Source: Pontibacter coccineus (GTDB lineage: Bacteria > Bacteroidota > Bacteroidia > Cytophagales > Hymenobacteraceae). Taken from it: a stretch of 64,000 bases of DNA. Positions 16,228 through 24,366 of this stretch are shown one piece after another. A model generated the notes under the pieces. The model was not told the origin of the DNA. It saw only the letters and a list, made by a program, of their open reading frames with translations, and searched no databases. How positions within the stretch are numbered: the first letter of the stretch is position 1; each line of letters starts with the position of its first letter. The position numbers and the translations under genes were made by a program. The stretch is taken from contig NZ_JAUOTN010000003.1 of the NCBI RefSeq assembly GCF_030546575.1, positions 434,001 to 498,000 on the forward strand. The letters are read 5' to 3'.

Positions 16228-17085
16228 TTAAAACCGTTTCAGGTGACTTTTCTGGAAAGTCCATTCCGGGGTGATAAGCGGACCTTTAAAGTTAGTGCTG
16301 TACCAGGGGCTTATACCTGGGTTCATCGGGTTCTTCAAAATCTGGATTTCCTGAGCGGGCATGTAGCTTTGGGCCAGCAAGTACAGCTTTTCCCCTGTCT
16401 GCTCAAGCACAGCTACGTCCATCACGATCACGGCATGGCCAGGGCTTCCGCCTTTGATGAACACATCGCCAACCTGCAGGTCATCCATCGAAACCGCTTT
16501 CATTTCTCTTTCCAACGACAGCGTGCCGGCATAGGTAAATACGACTTGCAAGTAATCCATGAAAGATGCATACGACGTGGCAGGTGCCGCCTTCTTCACC
16601 CAGGAGCAATTATTCCCCTTCACATTCACCCGATAGCCTTGCCGCCACTTGCTGTAATCAGCCCTGAAACCACTGGTGAAGTTGAAGTGAATAGCATCGT
16701 ATTTTTCCTGCCCATACAAATACTCCGCCCGCAAGCGCATTACGGCGTCGGCGCATTGCTGCAGATCGCGGTTGCCTACATCAATAGCGAGCACGGCATC
16801 ATAAATACCCTCGTTGGCTTTTAAGGCACCGTTGTAGTAGTGCACCTGAGCGCCGTGCGGTTTTAATTTGAAGTGTTGGAGATAAGCGCCAAAGCTGTTT
16901 TGGGGCTGCACTGCTCTTTTGTAACCTGTCGGTGGGGAGAACCTCTCTGCTATGGTCTTCCCAGCAGGGTTAATCAGCACTTCGGTTTCGGCTATACCTG
17001 CTGGCATATCAGCCGCAACCTGTTCTGCTTTGGAACCGCAGGCCGTGATCACAATAAAGAGGAGGCTGTAGAGGTATAGCGGCAT
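16228..17085 (-). CDS. DUF4846-like lipoprotein
   Basis: The 285-residue protein has a short SPII signal with lipobox VITAC (Cys16). The mature part resembles DUF4846 proteins: RFSPPTGYKR near the N-terminus, CADAVMRLRAEYLY, FNFTSGFRADYSKWRQGYR, DLQVGDVFIKGGSPGHAVIVMD, and QSYMPAQEIQILKNP. The GHAVIV and QSYMPAQ parts recall papain-like NlpC/CHAP folds, but no catalytic Cys is clear before the His, so enzyme activity is not claimed. It probably sits in the periplasm, anchored to a membrane. Family assignment is from memory of its conserved motifs. Confidence 0.75.
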   Translation of the reverse strand: MPLYLYSLLFIVITACGSKAEQVAADMPAGIAETEVLINPAGKTIAERFSPPTGYKRAVQPQNSFGAYLQHFKLKPHGAQVHYYNGALKANEGIYDAVLAIDVGNRDLQQCADAVMRLRAEYLYGQEKYDAIHFNFTSGFRADYSKWRQGYRVNVKGNNCSWVKKAAPATSYASFMDYLQVVFTYAGTLSLEREMKAVSMDDLQVGDVFIKGGSPGHAVIVMDVAVLEQTGEKLYLLAQSYMPAQEIQILKNPMNPGISPWYSTNFKGPLITPEWTFQKSHLKRF

Positions 17086-17218
17086 AGATGAAAGGGTTTT
17101 ATTTTATAACTAAATTAATAGTTATTACATGAAACGCAAGTATTTTGTTGATAGTCAGTTGCTTTTTGCCCAAACGAGCCACTTAGAAGCCCGAAAAAGA
17201 TGCGCTGAGCCCGCAAAA

Positions 17219-17256
17219 ACAAAACGCCCCGGCTCAGACGAGTCGGGGCGTTTTAG
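17219..17256 (-). terminator. Terminator of the PD40-amidohydrolase gene
   Basis: A GC-rich stem (AAAACGCCCCG against CGGGGCGTTTT) with a 12-base loop is followed on the minus strand by TTTTGTTTTTG. It lies just after the stop codon at 17278. The palindrome TCAGGTATACCTGA (17259-17272), two overlapping octamers, lies between the stop and the stem. Confidence 0.88.
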
Positions 17257-17277
17257 TATCAGGTATACCTGAATATC

Positions 17278-20200
17278 TTAATGACGACAAGTACAGTTCT
17301 CACCGGCTATACCTTCAGTGCGGGTATCGGTACCTTCGTGCCAGTCAAAGGACGAAGCGTACTTGTTGTTTTCCCACCAGAATTTACCCGGCTTGCGTTC
17401 GTAGTTGCCTGTTTCGTTTAGGGTAGCGGCATCAAACAGACGGCCATTTACCATGGTGTAGCGCACGTGCTCTGAGTTCTGGATGTTCTCCAGCGGGTTC
17501 TGGTCCAGCACGATCAGGTCGGCCAGTTTGCCCGTCTCCAGGGAGCCGATGTCCTTGCTCATTCCCAGGTACTCGGCACCGTTCAGGGTGGCGGCACGGA
17601 GGGCTTCCATGTTCGTCATGCCGCCTTGCTGCAGCATCCACAGTTCCCAGTGCGCGCCCAGGCCTTGCAACTGTCCATGGGCACCGAGGTTCACTTTCAC
17701 GCCGGCATCAGTCAGGGCCTTGCAGGCTTCAGAGGTTTTGAAGTAACCGTTCTTGTATTCCTCGTCAGGTACCTGCATCACAAAGCGCGAGCGCCCGTCA
17801 ATTACCGAACGTGGCGTGAACTTCAACAGGCGGTCCTTCTCCCATACCTTGGTGTTCTGGTACCAGTAGTACTCGCCGCTGGTGGCGCCGTAGTTCACGA
17901 TCAGGGTAGGAGTGTAGCCGGTTTTAGAGGCTTTCCATACCTCCACCACGTCTTTGTAGAGCGGGTGAACCGGAATATTGTGCTCGATGCCGGAGTGGCC
18001 GTCCAGGATCATGCTCATGTTGTGGAAGAAGGTCGAGCCGCCTTCCGGTACCACGGTCATGTCGAGTTCGCGGGCTGCCTGAATAATCTGCTGGCGCTGC
18101 TCACGGCGTGGCTGGTTGTAGCTCTTCACCGAGAAACCACCGGCGGCCTGAATACGGCGCAGGTGCGAACGGGCATCGTCGAGGCTGTTGACCACGGCTT
18201 TGAAGTTGCCATCAGCACCGTACAGAATCGTGCCTGTTGAGAAAATGCGCGGACCAACCATATGGCCTGCCTTCACGGCTTCGGACTGACTGAAAACCAT
18301 CTCGGTAGTAGAAGACGGGTCGTGCGTGGTGGTTACACCGTAAGCCAAATTGGCCAGATAAGACCACTGCTGCTTCGGGCTCATGCCGTTGCGGAACGTG
18401 CCCAGGTGCGCGTGCACGTCAACGATGCCCGGCATGATGGTTTTGCCGCTGGCATCGATCACTTTGGCGTCTTTCGGCACAGCGATTCCTTTGCCCACCG
18501 ACACTATGCGGTTGCCGTCTACTACAATCGTACCGCCTTCAATCACTTCATCGCCCTTCATCGTGATGATGCGTGCGTTGGTGAAGGCTACTTTGCCTTG
18601 TGGTTTATCAGTTTTGAACTCCAGCCCGATCTTTATACCTGTGGTATCGATGGCAGGCAGTTTCTCCGGCGCACCTTCCAGGAAAGCGAAGCGGTTCTTC
18701 AGGTCGTTGGAGAAGTACTCGTCACCCAGTACCCAGTTCACTTTCTTGCTGTCGCCTGACCAGTGCACGCTCGTGCCGGCGTCTTTGGTGAAGCGTGCCA
18801 CTGGCAATGCCTTGGTCTCAGCGCTCAGTTCCATACCTGCTCCATTGGCCGAGAATGGCACTACGTAACCGTTGAACAGCTCCACAAACGCCAGCCACTT
18901 GTTGTCCGGGCTTGGGTAGAACTGGTCGGTGTAAGTAGAGGTATAGTGCGTGCGCTCCTCCTTGCCGTTCAGGTCCACGCTCTTGAAGGTATACTTACCA
19001 CCACCGCCAGACGTGAAGAAAATACGGTCAGACGAAGCATTGAACAGCGGGTTGAAGCCATTTTTCATAACCAACGTCGGGTTTTTGCCTTCTGCTGTCA
19101 TGTAGTATGTGCCGCGCTCGTTGCCATGCGCATAGCCCATGTGGTTGTTGCCACCATCTTTGCTGTACAAAATAAGCTTGCCGTTTGGCGAGAAAGAGGC
19201 GTTGGTATAAAAGCCTTTCTCTGAAGTCAGCTTGGTTGGCTTGGCGTTCTTCTTGCGGATGTCCACTTTCACCAAGGCACCCAGGTTTTCATCGTCCCAG
19301 GTAGAGAACACGAGAGTTTTGCCGTCAGGCGAGAAAGTCGGGTAGAATTCGAAGTCTTTGCCATTGGTCACGCGCACCGGCTTACCATTTGGCAATTCCT
19401 TCTTGTAAATATGACCGGCCGCGTTAAACACCAGCAGCTTGCCGTCAGGTGAGGTCACAGCATGGCGAATGGCCTTGGCAGTAAACTGGTCCGGCGATAC
19501 ACCTGCTTTGCTGAAGTCGTGGCGAACTGCTTCGGCAATGTGGTGTGTGGCCGTCGCTTCGAAGGGGATGTTGGTTACTTTCTGGCTGGCTACGTCAATC
19601 TTGTTGATCTTACCGCCTGCCCAGAATACGATGCTTTTGTTATCAGGTGTCCAGGAGAAGTATGGGTATACGCCGAAAATGGCCCAGGCTTCCTGTTGGT
19701 CGTGGTTCAGTTGGTCGTAGATCGGCCATTGCTCACCTGTCTTCAGGTCGTGGATGAAAAGTACCGATTTGGTGCGCACACGACGCACGAAAGCCAGTTG
19801 CTTGCCATCGCGGGAGATAACCGGACGAACCGAGCCACCATTTCCGGTCACCACGTTCTCGATCTCTCCTGTGTTGCGGTCCACGCGACGGATCACGTAG
19901 ATCTGGCTATTCGGGTCTTTGTTGTACTCAAACGTAGTGCCGCCGCTCATGTCTTCAGAGTAGTACACATACTTGCCGTCCGGCGAAACTACCGGTTCGC
20001 CGGCATCCTGCTGGTCGTTTTTGCGCTTGGTTAGCTGTACGCCGCTACCACCTGATCTGTGGTACATCCACATCTCACCTGCACCCAGCGAACGGGAGGC
20101 TGTAAAGTGTTTGCGGGCGATCAGGTACTCGCCATCGGGCGTCCAAACGGCGTTGTTCAGCAAACGGAAGTTCTCTTTGGTGATCTGTTTGGCATCAGAG

Positions 20201-20571
20201 CCGTCGCGCTTCATCACCCAGATGTTGTCGCCACCACCGGCGTCAGAAGTAAACGAAATGAACTTGCCATCGGGGCTGAAACGCGGCTGCACCTCGTAAG
20301 CACGGCCGCTGCGCAGCAACTTAGCCTTACCGCCAGACATTGGCATAATGTAGATGTCGCCGAGCATGTCGAAAACGATCTCCTTGCCGTCCGGACTCAC
20401 GTCCAGGCTCATCCAGGTGCCTTCGTCGGTTGTTACGGTGATTTCTTTCTGCGGTCCGCGGGCTTCCTCCACGTTCCACTTGTTGTCTTTTTTGTCCTGC
20501 GCCGTGGCTGTGCCCAATGGTAAGGCAAGCGCCGCCGCCAGGAACATACTCCAATAGGTATGCTTCTTCAT
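17278..20571 (-). CDS. Giant PD40/TolB-propeller protein with amidohydrolase domain
   Basis: The ATG at 20571 (MKKHTYWSMFLAAALALPLGTATAQ) gives a clean signal peptide and 1097 residues; a start 13 codons upstream would spoil it. Residues about 40-640 hold many WD40-like PD40 repeats (SPDGK at about 60, 100, 195, 375, 415), as in TolB and tricorn-type peptidases. Residues about 660-1070 form an amidohydrolase: IMPGIVDVHAHLG with the metal-binding HxH (His720, His722), THDPSS, HNIPVHP, GAHGQLQGLGAHWELWML and AATLNGAEYLGMSKDIGSLETGKLADLIVLDQNP. It is likely a periplasmic metal-dependent hydrolase of a peptide-like or cyclic amide substrate, with the propeller as binding or gating module. It is a single-gene unit with its own terminator. 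Confidence 0.9.
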   Translation of the reverse strand: MKKHTYWSMFLAAALALPLGTATAQDKKDNKWNVEEARGPQKEITVTTDEGTWMSLDVSPDGKEIVFDMLGDIYIMPMSGGKAKLLRSGRAYEVQPRFSPDGKFISFTSDAGGGDNIWVMKRDGSDAKQITKENFRLLNNAVWTPDGEYLIARKHFTASRSLGAGEMWMYHRSGGSGVQLTKRKNDQQDAGEPVVSPDGKYVYYSEDMSGGTTFEYNKDPNSQIYVIRRVDRNTGEIENVVTGNGGSVRPVISRDGKQLAFVRRVRTKSVLFIHDLKTGEQWPIYDQLNHDQQEAWAIFGVYPYFSWTPDNKSIVFWAGGKINKIDVASQKVTNIPFEATATHHIAEAVRHDFSKAGVSPDQFTAKAIRHAVTSPDGKLLVFNAAGHIYKKELPNGKPVRVTNGKDFEFYPTFSPDGKTLVFSTWDDENLGALVKVDIRKKNAKPTKLTSEKGFYTNASFSPNGKLILYSKDGGNNHMGYAHGNERGTYYMTAEGKNPTLVMKNGFNPLFNASSDRIFFTSGGGGKYTFKSVDLNGKEERTHYTSTYTDQFYPSPDNKWLAFVELFNGYVVPFSANGAGMELSAETKALPVARFTKDAGTSVHWSGDSKKVNWVLGDEYFSNDLKNRFAFLEGAPEKLPAIDTTGIKIGLEFKTDKPQGKVAFTNARIITMKGDEVIEGGTIVVDGNRIVSVGKGIAVPKDAKVIDASGKTIMPGIVDVHAHLGTFRNGMSPKQQWSYLANLAYGVTTTHDPSSTTEMVFSQSEAVKAGHMVGPRIFSTGTILYGADGNFKAVVNSLDDARSHLRRIQAAGGFSVKSYNQPRREQRQQIIQAARELDMTVVPEGGSTFFHNMSMILDGHSGIEHNIPVHPLYKDVVEVWKASKTGYTPTLIVNYGATSGEYYWYQNTKVWEKDRLLKFTPRSVIDGRSRFVMQVPDEEYKNGYFKTSEACKALTDAGVKVNLGAHGQLQGLGAHWELWMLQQGGMTNMEALRAATLNGAEYLGMSKDIGSLETGKLADLIVLDQNPLENIQNSEHVRYTMVNGRLFDAATLNETGNYERKPGKFWWENNKYASSFDWHEGTDTRTEGIAGENCTCRH

Positions 20572-20607
20572 GACAGGGTGTAAGTCGATTAGATTAGGTT
20601 TGATTCT

Positions 20608-20615
20608 CAAATTTA
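20608..20615 (-). promoter_or_regulatory. TAnnTTTG -7 element (TAAATTTG) for the PD40-amidohydrolase gene
   Basis: The minus strand reads TAAATTTG about 37 bases before the chosen start codon. No convincing -33 TTG partner is seen at the usual spacing. Confidence 0.4.
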
Positions 20616-20705
20616 ACGATTTGAGGGGAGAAATCAGAAAAGGTTTAATAGAGTGTGCAGGAATGATGATAGCGGAGGGGAGCCTAAGTGGAATGAACAG
20701 TGGTT

Positions 20706-20737
20706 TTGTAGGGACAGGTCGTGACCTGTCCCTACAA
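20706..20737. repeat. Perfect 15-bp inverted repeat (REP-like hairpin)
   Basis: TTGTAGGGACAGGTC and its exact complement are separated by two bases, giving a near-complete cruciform. There is no T-tract, so it is not a simple terminator. Similar GTAGGGACAGGTC palindromes are dispersed in many bacterial genomes, as far as I recall. Confidence 0.85.
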
Positions 20738-20777
20738 TGGCTGTGGTATGAACTATACCTTGTCAGCAGCTATACCT

Positions 20778-20803
20778 GTCATTCTGGAAGAGTCTTGGTG
20801 GAA
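20778..20803. repeat. Dispersed repeat, copy 1 (GTCATTCTG...CTTGGTGGAA)
   Basis: GTCATTCTG, eight bases, then CTTGGTGGAA. A diverged second copy lies at 21756-21783 on the same strand, about 980 bases away, beyond the DUF-type gene. Confidence 0.6.
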
Positions 20804-20899
20804 GGGAGGAAACACAAAGCTACCAGGCATCATACCTTCTTCCTCACGGTTAGTATTCAGTAGACGCTTATTTCCTGCTATACCTTAAAGGTGTAAGTT

Positions 20900-20966
20900 G
20901 TGCCCTGCAGGCACGGGGATAAGGGTATCCCCAGCAGGTGGTTTTCGGATGTGGACATCCGGAAAA
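20900..20966. repeat. Three hairpins in a row
   Basis: Within 67 bases there are GTGCC/GGCAC (20900-20914), GGGGATA/TATCCCC with a four-base loop (20915-20932) and TTTTCGGATGT/ACATCCGGAAAA with a two-base loop and one bulge (20942-20966). No gene is read through. It is likely a structured REP-type element or a small RNA region. Confidence 0.6.
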
Positions 20967-21020
20967 GCAAAGTTTTCAGGAAGGTGTAGATTGGAGAGGT
21001 GTTAAATTGATTCCTATACC

Positions 21021-21578
21021 TTACTCCACCTCAAACTCCCGCGGCAAATCAAAGCTCAGTGGCTTGTTGCGGCTGTGGATCTGCTCCAGGAAATTGTCAA
21101 GCTCATCTTTATACTCCAGGTGGTAGTCCTCGTGCAGGTACTTGCGGATGAGCTGGATGGTGCGCTGCAGGAGGCGGGCGGTGGCGGTATAAAAGGCTTT
21201 GTAGTAACTGTCGAACTGGCCGGTGAAGTTGTCGAATATCAAGCGCAGCAGGTATAGGTGCAGGTCGGTTTCGAGTTTCACATCCTTGGTAATACGCTTA
21301 AAACGGGCAATCTCCTTGGCCGACTTGCGCAGCGACTTGGTCAAAGCCCGACCCAGGTAGCGGCCGGTGGTGTCCATCATCAATTCGCGTATCTTTTCGG
21401 CGGTTTGCTCATAGGCCTCCTCCGGCGTGAGTTCGCCCAGTTCAATGGCCAGCAAATCGTACAGTTCCCCGTCACGGCGGGCAGCTTTGAGGATGATGGC
21501 TTCCTTTTCTTTGTCGCTCAGCTGCTTGACAGCTTTTTTAAAACCAGTGGAGACGGTTGGCATAGGTGATTCAGGCAA
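21021..21578 (-). CDS. Conserved helical protein of unknown function
   Basis: The 185-residue protein is almost entirely charged alpha-helix: KKAVKQLSDKEKEAIILKAARRDGELYDLLAIELG, then a Lys/Arg-rich centre and DFLPREFEVE-type acidic end. It has no signal peptide or membrane segment, so it should be cytoplasmic. It looks like a conserved Bacteroidota DUF (DUF6155-like, weak recollection) but I cannot assign a role. A Met at residue 6 (21563, MPTVSTGFKKA) may be the true start. The gene stands alone in a repeat-rich stretch. Confidence 0.7.
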   Translation of the reverse strand: MPESPMPTVSTGFKKAVKQLSDKEKEAIILKAARRDGELYDLLAIELGELTPEEAYEQTAEKIRELMMDTTGRYLGRALTKSLRKSAKEIARFKRITKDVKLETDLHLYLLRLIFDNFTGQFDSYYKAFYTATARLLQRTIQLIRKYLHEDYHLEYKDELDNFLEQIHSRNKPLSFDLPREFEVE

Positions 21579-22053
21579 AATATGATAAAGCCAGAACGGT
21601 GGCAGTTTGCTATGGTTGCAACCACAACGGCTATACCTGTAAAACTAGGCAAAATTGACGTGCTGTTCAAGATGACGCTTGGCTAAGTGCTTTATAAAAT
21701 TGTATCCTTTAGGGCAGGGTTGTTTCATCCTATGGCAACACACGCAACACGCACGGTCATTCTGAAAAGAAACTTGGTGGAAATAGAGGGCCCCTACCCC
21801 CGGGAGGTTAAGCTTATGCGGCTTGCCCACAAGATCCTTTCAGGATGACAAAGAAGATAATGAGGCGGACCTGCCCTCGAAGTGCGAATTCCATGCATCA
21901 TAATTCTACCGTTATCTCCTCAAATTATCTGCCACTATAGGAATTATGCCCGGCTCCGGATTGTTTAAACCTATACCTTTTTTCAATTGATTGGAGCTTG
22001 CCGGGAGGCTGTTTTTATAGCAATTTCCGCTTCCGTAGCTCCATAAAAATTCG
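21579..22053. other. Intergenic repeat-containing region
   Basis: No gene is supported in these 475 bases. They hold copy 2 of the GTCATTCTG...CTTGGTGGAA repeat (21756-21783), an inverted partner CAGGATGAC near 21842-21850, and TATACC motifs near 21632 and 21973. Two short open frames are shadows. Confidence 0.55.
21756..21783. repeat. Dispersed repeat, copy 2 (GTCATTCTG...CTTGGTGGAA)
   Basis: GTCATTCTG and CTTGGTGGAA are separated by nine bases here. CAGGATGAC about 60 bases further on is a near-complement of GTCATTCTG, so this copy may be the two ends of a small miniature element. Confidence 0.55.
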
Positions 22054-22061
22054 TAATTTTG
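22054..22061 (+). promoter_or_regulatory. TAnnTTTG element (TAATTTTG) four bases before clpS
   Basis: TAATTTTG ends four bases before the clpS ATG. With a start site six or seven bases beyond the element, the transcript would begin at about the ATG, that is, nearly leaderless. Confidence 0.5.
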
Positions 22062-22065
22062 CACC

Positions 22066-22347
22066 ATGAATATTGAGACTCAGATTTTACATCAGGATGA
22101 GGTGGCCCTGCTCGAAGAGAGCACCGATCTGCGCAACTTGATTGTGTATAACGACGACGTGAATACATTTGACCACGTGATCGCCACGCTGATCAAGGTG
22201 TGCGGCCACTCGGCGGAACAGGCGGAGCAATGCACGCTGCTGATCCACTATAAAGGCAAATGCACCGTGAAGGTAGGGTCTTTCGAGGAGCTGGCGGGTA
22301 TGTGCACCGCCCTCCACGACAAAGACCTTTCAGCCAACATCGAGTAG
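22066..22347 (+). CDS. clpS: ATP-dependent Clp protease adaptor ClpS
   Basis: The 93-residue protein has the ClpS core: LIVYNDDVNTFDHVIATLIKVCGHSAEQAEQCTLLIHYKGKCTVKVGSFEEL. The NDD and the HYKGK segment are the N-degron pocket and ClpA/C contact regions of the family. ClpS delivers N-end-rule substrates to the ClpAP/ClpCP protease in the cytoplasm. It precedes recR by 11 bases and is probably co-transcribed. Its promoter element lies so close that the mRNA may be leaderless. Confidence 0.95.
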   Translation: MNIETQILHQDEVALLEESTDLRNLIVYNDDVNTFDHVIATLIKVCGHSAEQAEQCTLLIHYKGKCTVKVGSFEELAGMCTALHDKDLSANIE

Positions 22348-22358
22348 CGGGAGGTTGA

Positions 22359-22967
22359 ATGGAATTTCCGTCTAAACTGATTGAGAACGCCGTCGAGGAG
22401 CTGGCCAAGCTTCCGGGCGTAGGGCGCAAAACTGCCCTGCGGTTGGCGCTGCACCTGCTCAAAGAAGAGTCTGAAGAGACGTTTCTGCTGGCCGAGGCGC
22501 TCGTGAAAATGCGTACCGAGGTGAAGCACTGCAAGGAATGCCATAACATTTCCGATACTGAGGTATGCGGTATCTGCCTGAACCCCCTGCGCGACCGCAG
22601 CCTGCTGTGCGTGGTAAGCGATATCCGCGACGTAATTGCGATCGAAAACACCTCGCAGTTCAAAGGTCTGTACCATGTGTTGGGTGGTGTGATTTCGCCG
22701 ATCGAAGGCGTTGGCCCGTCGGACCTGCACATCGATTCGCTGCTGGAGCGCTTGCCAAACTCCGAAGTAAAAGAGATTCTGCTGGCCATCAGCCCTACCA
22801 TGGAAGGTGACACCACCGCCTTTTACCTGACCCGCAAGCTCCGCGACCACCAGGTAAGAATCACTACCATCGCTCGTGGCGTTCCGGTAGGGGGCGAGCT
22901 GGAGTATACCGACGAAATCACCCTGGGACGCAGCATTGTAGAGCGTACGTCGTACGGGAAGAATTAG
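22359..22967 (+). CDS. recR: Recombination protein RecR
   Basis: The 202-residue protein shows all RecR parts: the N-terminal helix-hairpin-helix (LAKLPGVGRKTALRLALHLL), a four-cysteine zinc finger (Cys58, Cys61, Cys70, Cys73 in CKECHNISDTEVCGIC), the Toprim domain (LLCVVSDIRDVIAIENT, YHVLGGVISPIEGVGPSDLHI) and the C-terminal GRSIVERTSYGKN. RecR works with RecO (and RecF) to load RecA at single-strand gaps. GGGAGG seven bases before the ATG is an unusually good Shine-Dalgarno for this phylum. A strong terminator follows. Confidence 0.97.
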   Translation: MEFPSKLIENAVEELAKLPGVGRKTALRLALHLLKEESEETFLLAEALVKMRTEVKHCKECHNISDTEVCGICLNPLRDRSLLCVVSDIRDVIAIENTSQFKGLYHVLGGVISPIEGVGPSDLHIDSLLERLPNSEVKEILLAISPTMEGDTTAFYLTRKLRDHQVRITTIARGVPVGGELEYTDEITLGRSIVERTSYGKN

Positions 22968-22990
22968 AACTCAAGATTAATAATAGCTGG

Positions 22991-23023
22991 AAAGGGACAT
23001 GCGTAACGCATGTCCCTTTTTTT
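22991..23023 (+). terminator. Terminator of clpS-recR
   Basis: A perfect 13-base stem (AAAGGGACATGCG/CGCATGTCCCTTT) with a three-base loop runs into seven T residues, 24 bases after the recR stop. Confidence 0.93.
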
Positions 23024-23129
23024 GTTCCCTGGGAAAGGGAGGTATAGGTATAGTGCAGCGTCCCGGCTTGCGCCATACCTATCGCGCCATATTACCTTCC
23101 CACTTCAATGGAAATCTCTTGCATTATAT

Positions 23130-23137
23130 TAACTTTG
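23130..23137 (+). promoter_or_regulatory. TAnnTTTG element (TAACTTTG) for the aminotransferase operon
   Basis: TAACTTTG lies 20 bases before the ATG at 23158, giving a 5' leader of about 14 bases. No good -33 element is seen. Confidence 0.45.
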
Positions 23138-23157
23138 GAGCTTAATTCAGAAGAACC

Positions 23158-24366
23158 ATGCAGAACGTAGCATCACACATACTTTCAGACAGAATCATGG
23201 CGCTCTCGGAGTCGCAGACCATCGCGATGGCCAAAAAAGGCCGTGAACTGGCAGCTCAGGGATTCGATATCATCAACCTGAGCTTCGGGGAGCCGGACTT
23301 CCAGACGCCACAGTACATCAAAGACGCCGCCAAGCAGGCCATTGACGAGGGCTTTACCTTCTATACCCCGGTGCCGGGTTTCCCGGCGCTGCGCCAGGCC
23401 ATTGCCGACAAATTCAAGCGCGACAATAACCTGGATTATGCACCGGAAAACATCGTGGTATCGACCGGGGCCAAGCAATCCATCGCTAATGCCGTGATGT
23501 GCCTGGTGAATCCTGGAGACGAGGTGATCGTATTTTCGCCTTACTGGGTGTCGTATGAGGAGATCGTGAAGTTGGCGGAAGGCACCCCGGTGCCGCTGCA
23601 GGGCCGTCTGGAGAATGATTTTAAAGTAACGCCGGAGCAACTGGAGAGCGCCATTACCTCCAACACCAAGTTAGTGATGTACTCTTCGCCCTGCAACCCA
23701 ACCGGTTCGGTGTTCGACGAGCAGGAGTTGCTGGCGCTGGCCAAAGTGCTGGAGAAGCATCCGCAGGTATACGTCATCGCCGACGAGATCTACGAGTACA
23801 TCAACTTTGGGGGTAAGCACGCCAGCATGGCCAGCTTCGACTTCATCAAAGACCGCGTGATCACTGTGAACGGCTTTTCGAAAGGCTATGCCATGACCGG
23901 CTGGCGTGTGGGCTATATTGCCGCGCACAAAGACATTGCCGCTGCCTGCGATAAAATGCAGAGCCAGATCACGTCCGGCACCTGTTCCATTGCCCAGAAA
24001 GCGGCCCATGCGGCACTGCTCGGGGGAAATGAATCGGCTCTGGAAATGCGTGATGCCTACCGCCGTCGACGTGACCTCGTGCTGGAGATCATGCAAGGTA
24101 TACCCGGCTTCAAGACCAATGTGCCCAACGGCGCCTTTTATATATTCCCGGATGTGAGCCATTATTTTGGCAAAAGCTACAACGGACAGATCATCAGCAG
24201 CGCGCTGGACCTGAGTCTATACCTGCTCACCGACGCCCATGTGGCCCTGGTGAGTGGCGAGGCCTTCGGTGCGCCGCAGTGCATCCGTTTCTCTTACGCC
24301 ACATCCGACGATAAACTAATTGAGGCGCTCCGCCGCATCAAGGAGAGCCTCGCCAAATTGCAATAA
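23158..24366 (+). CDS. aspC: Class I PLP aminotransferase, aspartate aminotransferase type
   Basis: The 402-residue enzyme has the fold-type I signatures of subgroup I-gamma aspartate aminotransferases: LSFGEPDFQTP (41-51), GAKQSIANAV, PYWVSYEEIV, SSPCNPTGSVF, the PLP lysine Lys242 in FSKGYAMTGWRVGYIAA, and the carboxylate-binding Arg in CIRFSYATS. It exchanges the amino group between aspartate and 2-oxoglutarate in the cytoplasm; a related amino acid specificity is possible. Its TAA overlaps the ATG of the next gene by one base, indicating translational coupling. Confidence 0.93.
   Translation: MQNVASHILSDRIMALSESQTIAMAKKGRELAAQGFDIINLSFGEPDFQTPQYIKDAAKQAIDEGFTFYTPVPGFPALRQAIADKFKRDNNLDYAPENIVVSTGAKQSIANAVMCLVNPGDEVIVFSPYWVSYEEIVKLAEGTPVPLQGRLENDFKVTPEQLESAITSNTKLVMYSSPCNPTGSVFDEQELLALAKVLEKHPQVYVIADEIYEYINFGGKHASMASFDFIKDRVITVNGFSKGYAMTGWRVGYIAAHKDIAAACDKMQSQITSGTCSIAQKAAHAALLGGNESALEMRDAYRRRRDLVLEIMQGIPGFKTNVPNGAFYIFPDVSHYFGKSYNGQIISSALDLSLYLLTDAHVALVSGEAFGAPQCIRFSYATSDDKLIEALRRIKESLAKLQ

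Noticed and set aside
16243..16824. 193-codon + frame opposite the DUF4846-like gene
   Set aside because: Shadow of the minus-strand lipoprotein gene, which has a signal peptide and conserved motifs.
17810..18240. Plus-strand frames opposite the giant amidohydrolase gene
   Set aside because: They are antisense shadows caused by the codon bias of the real minus-strand gene.
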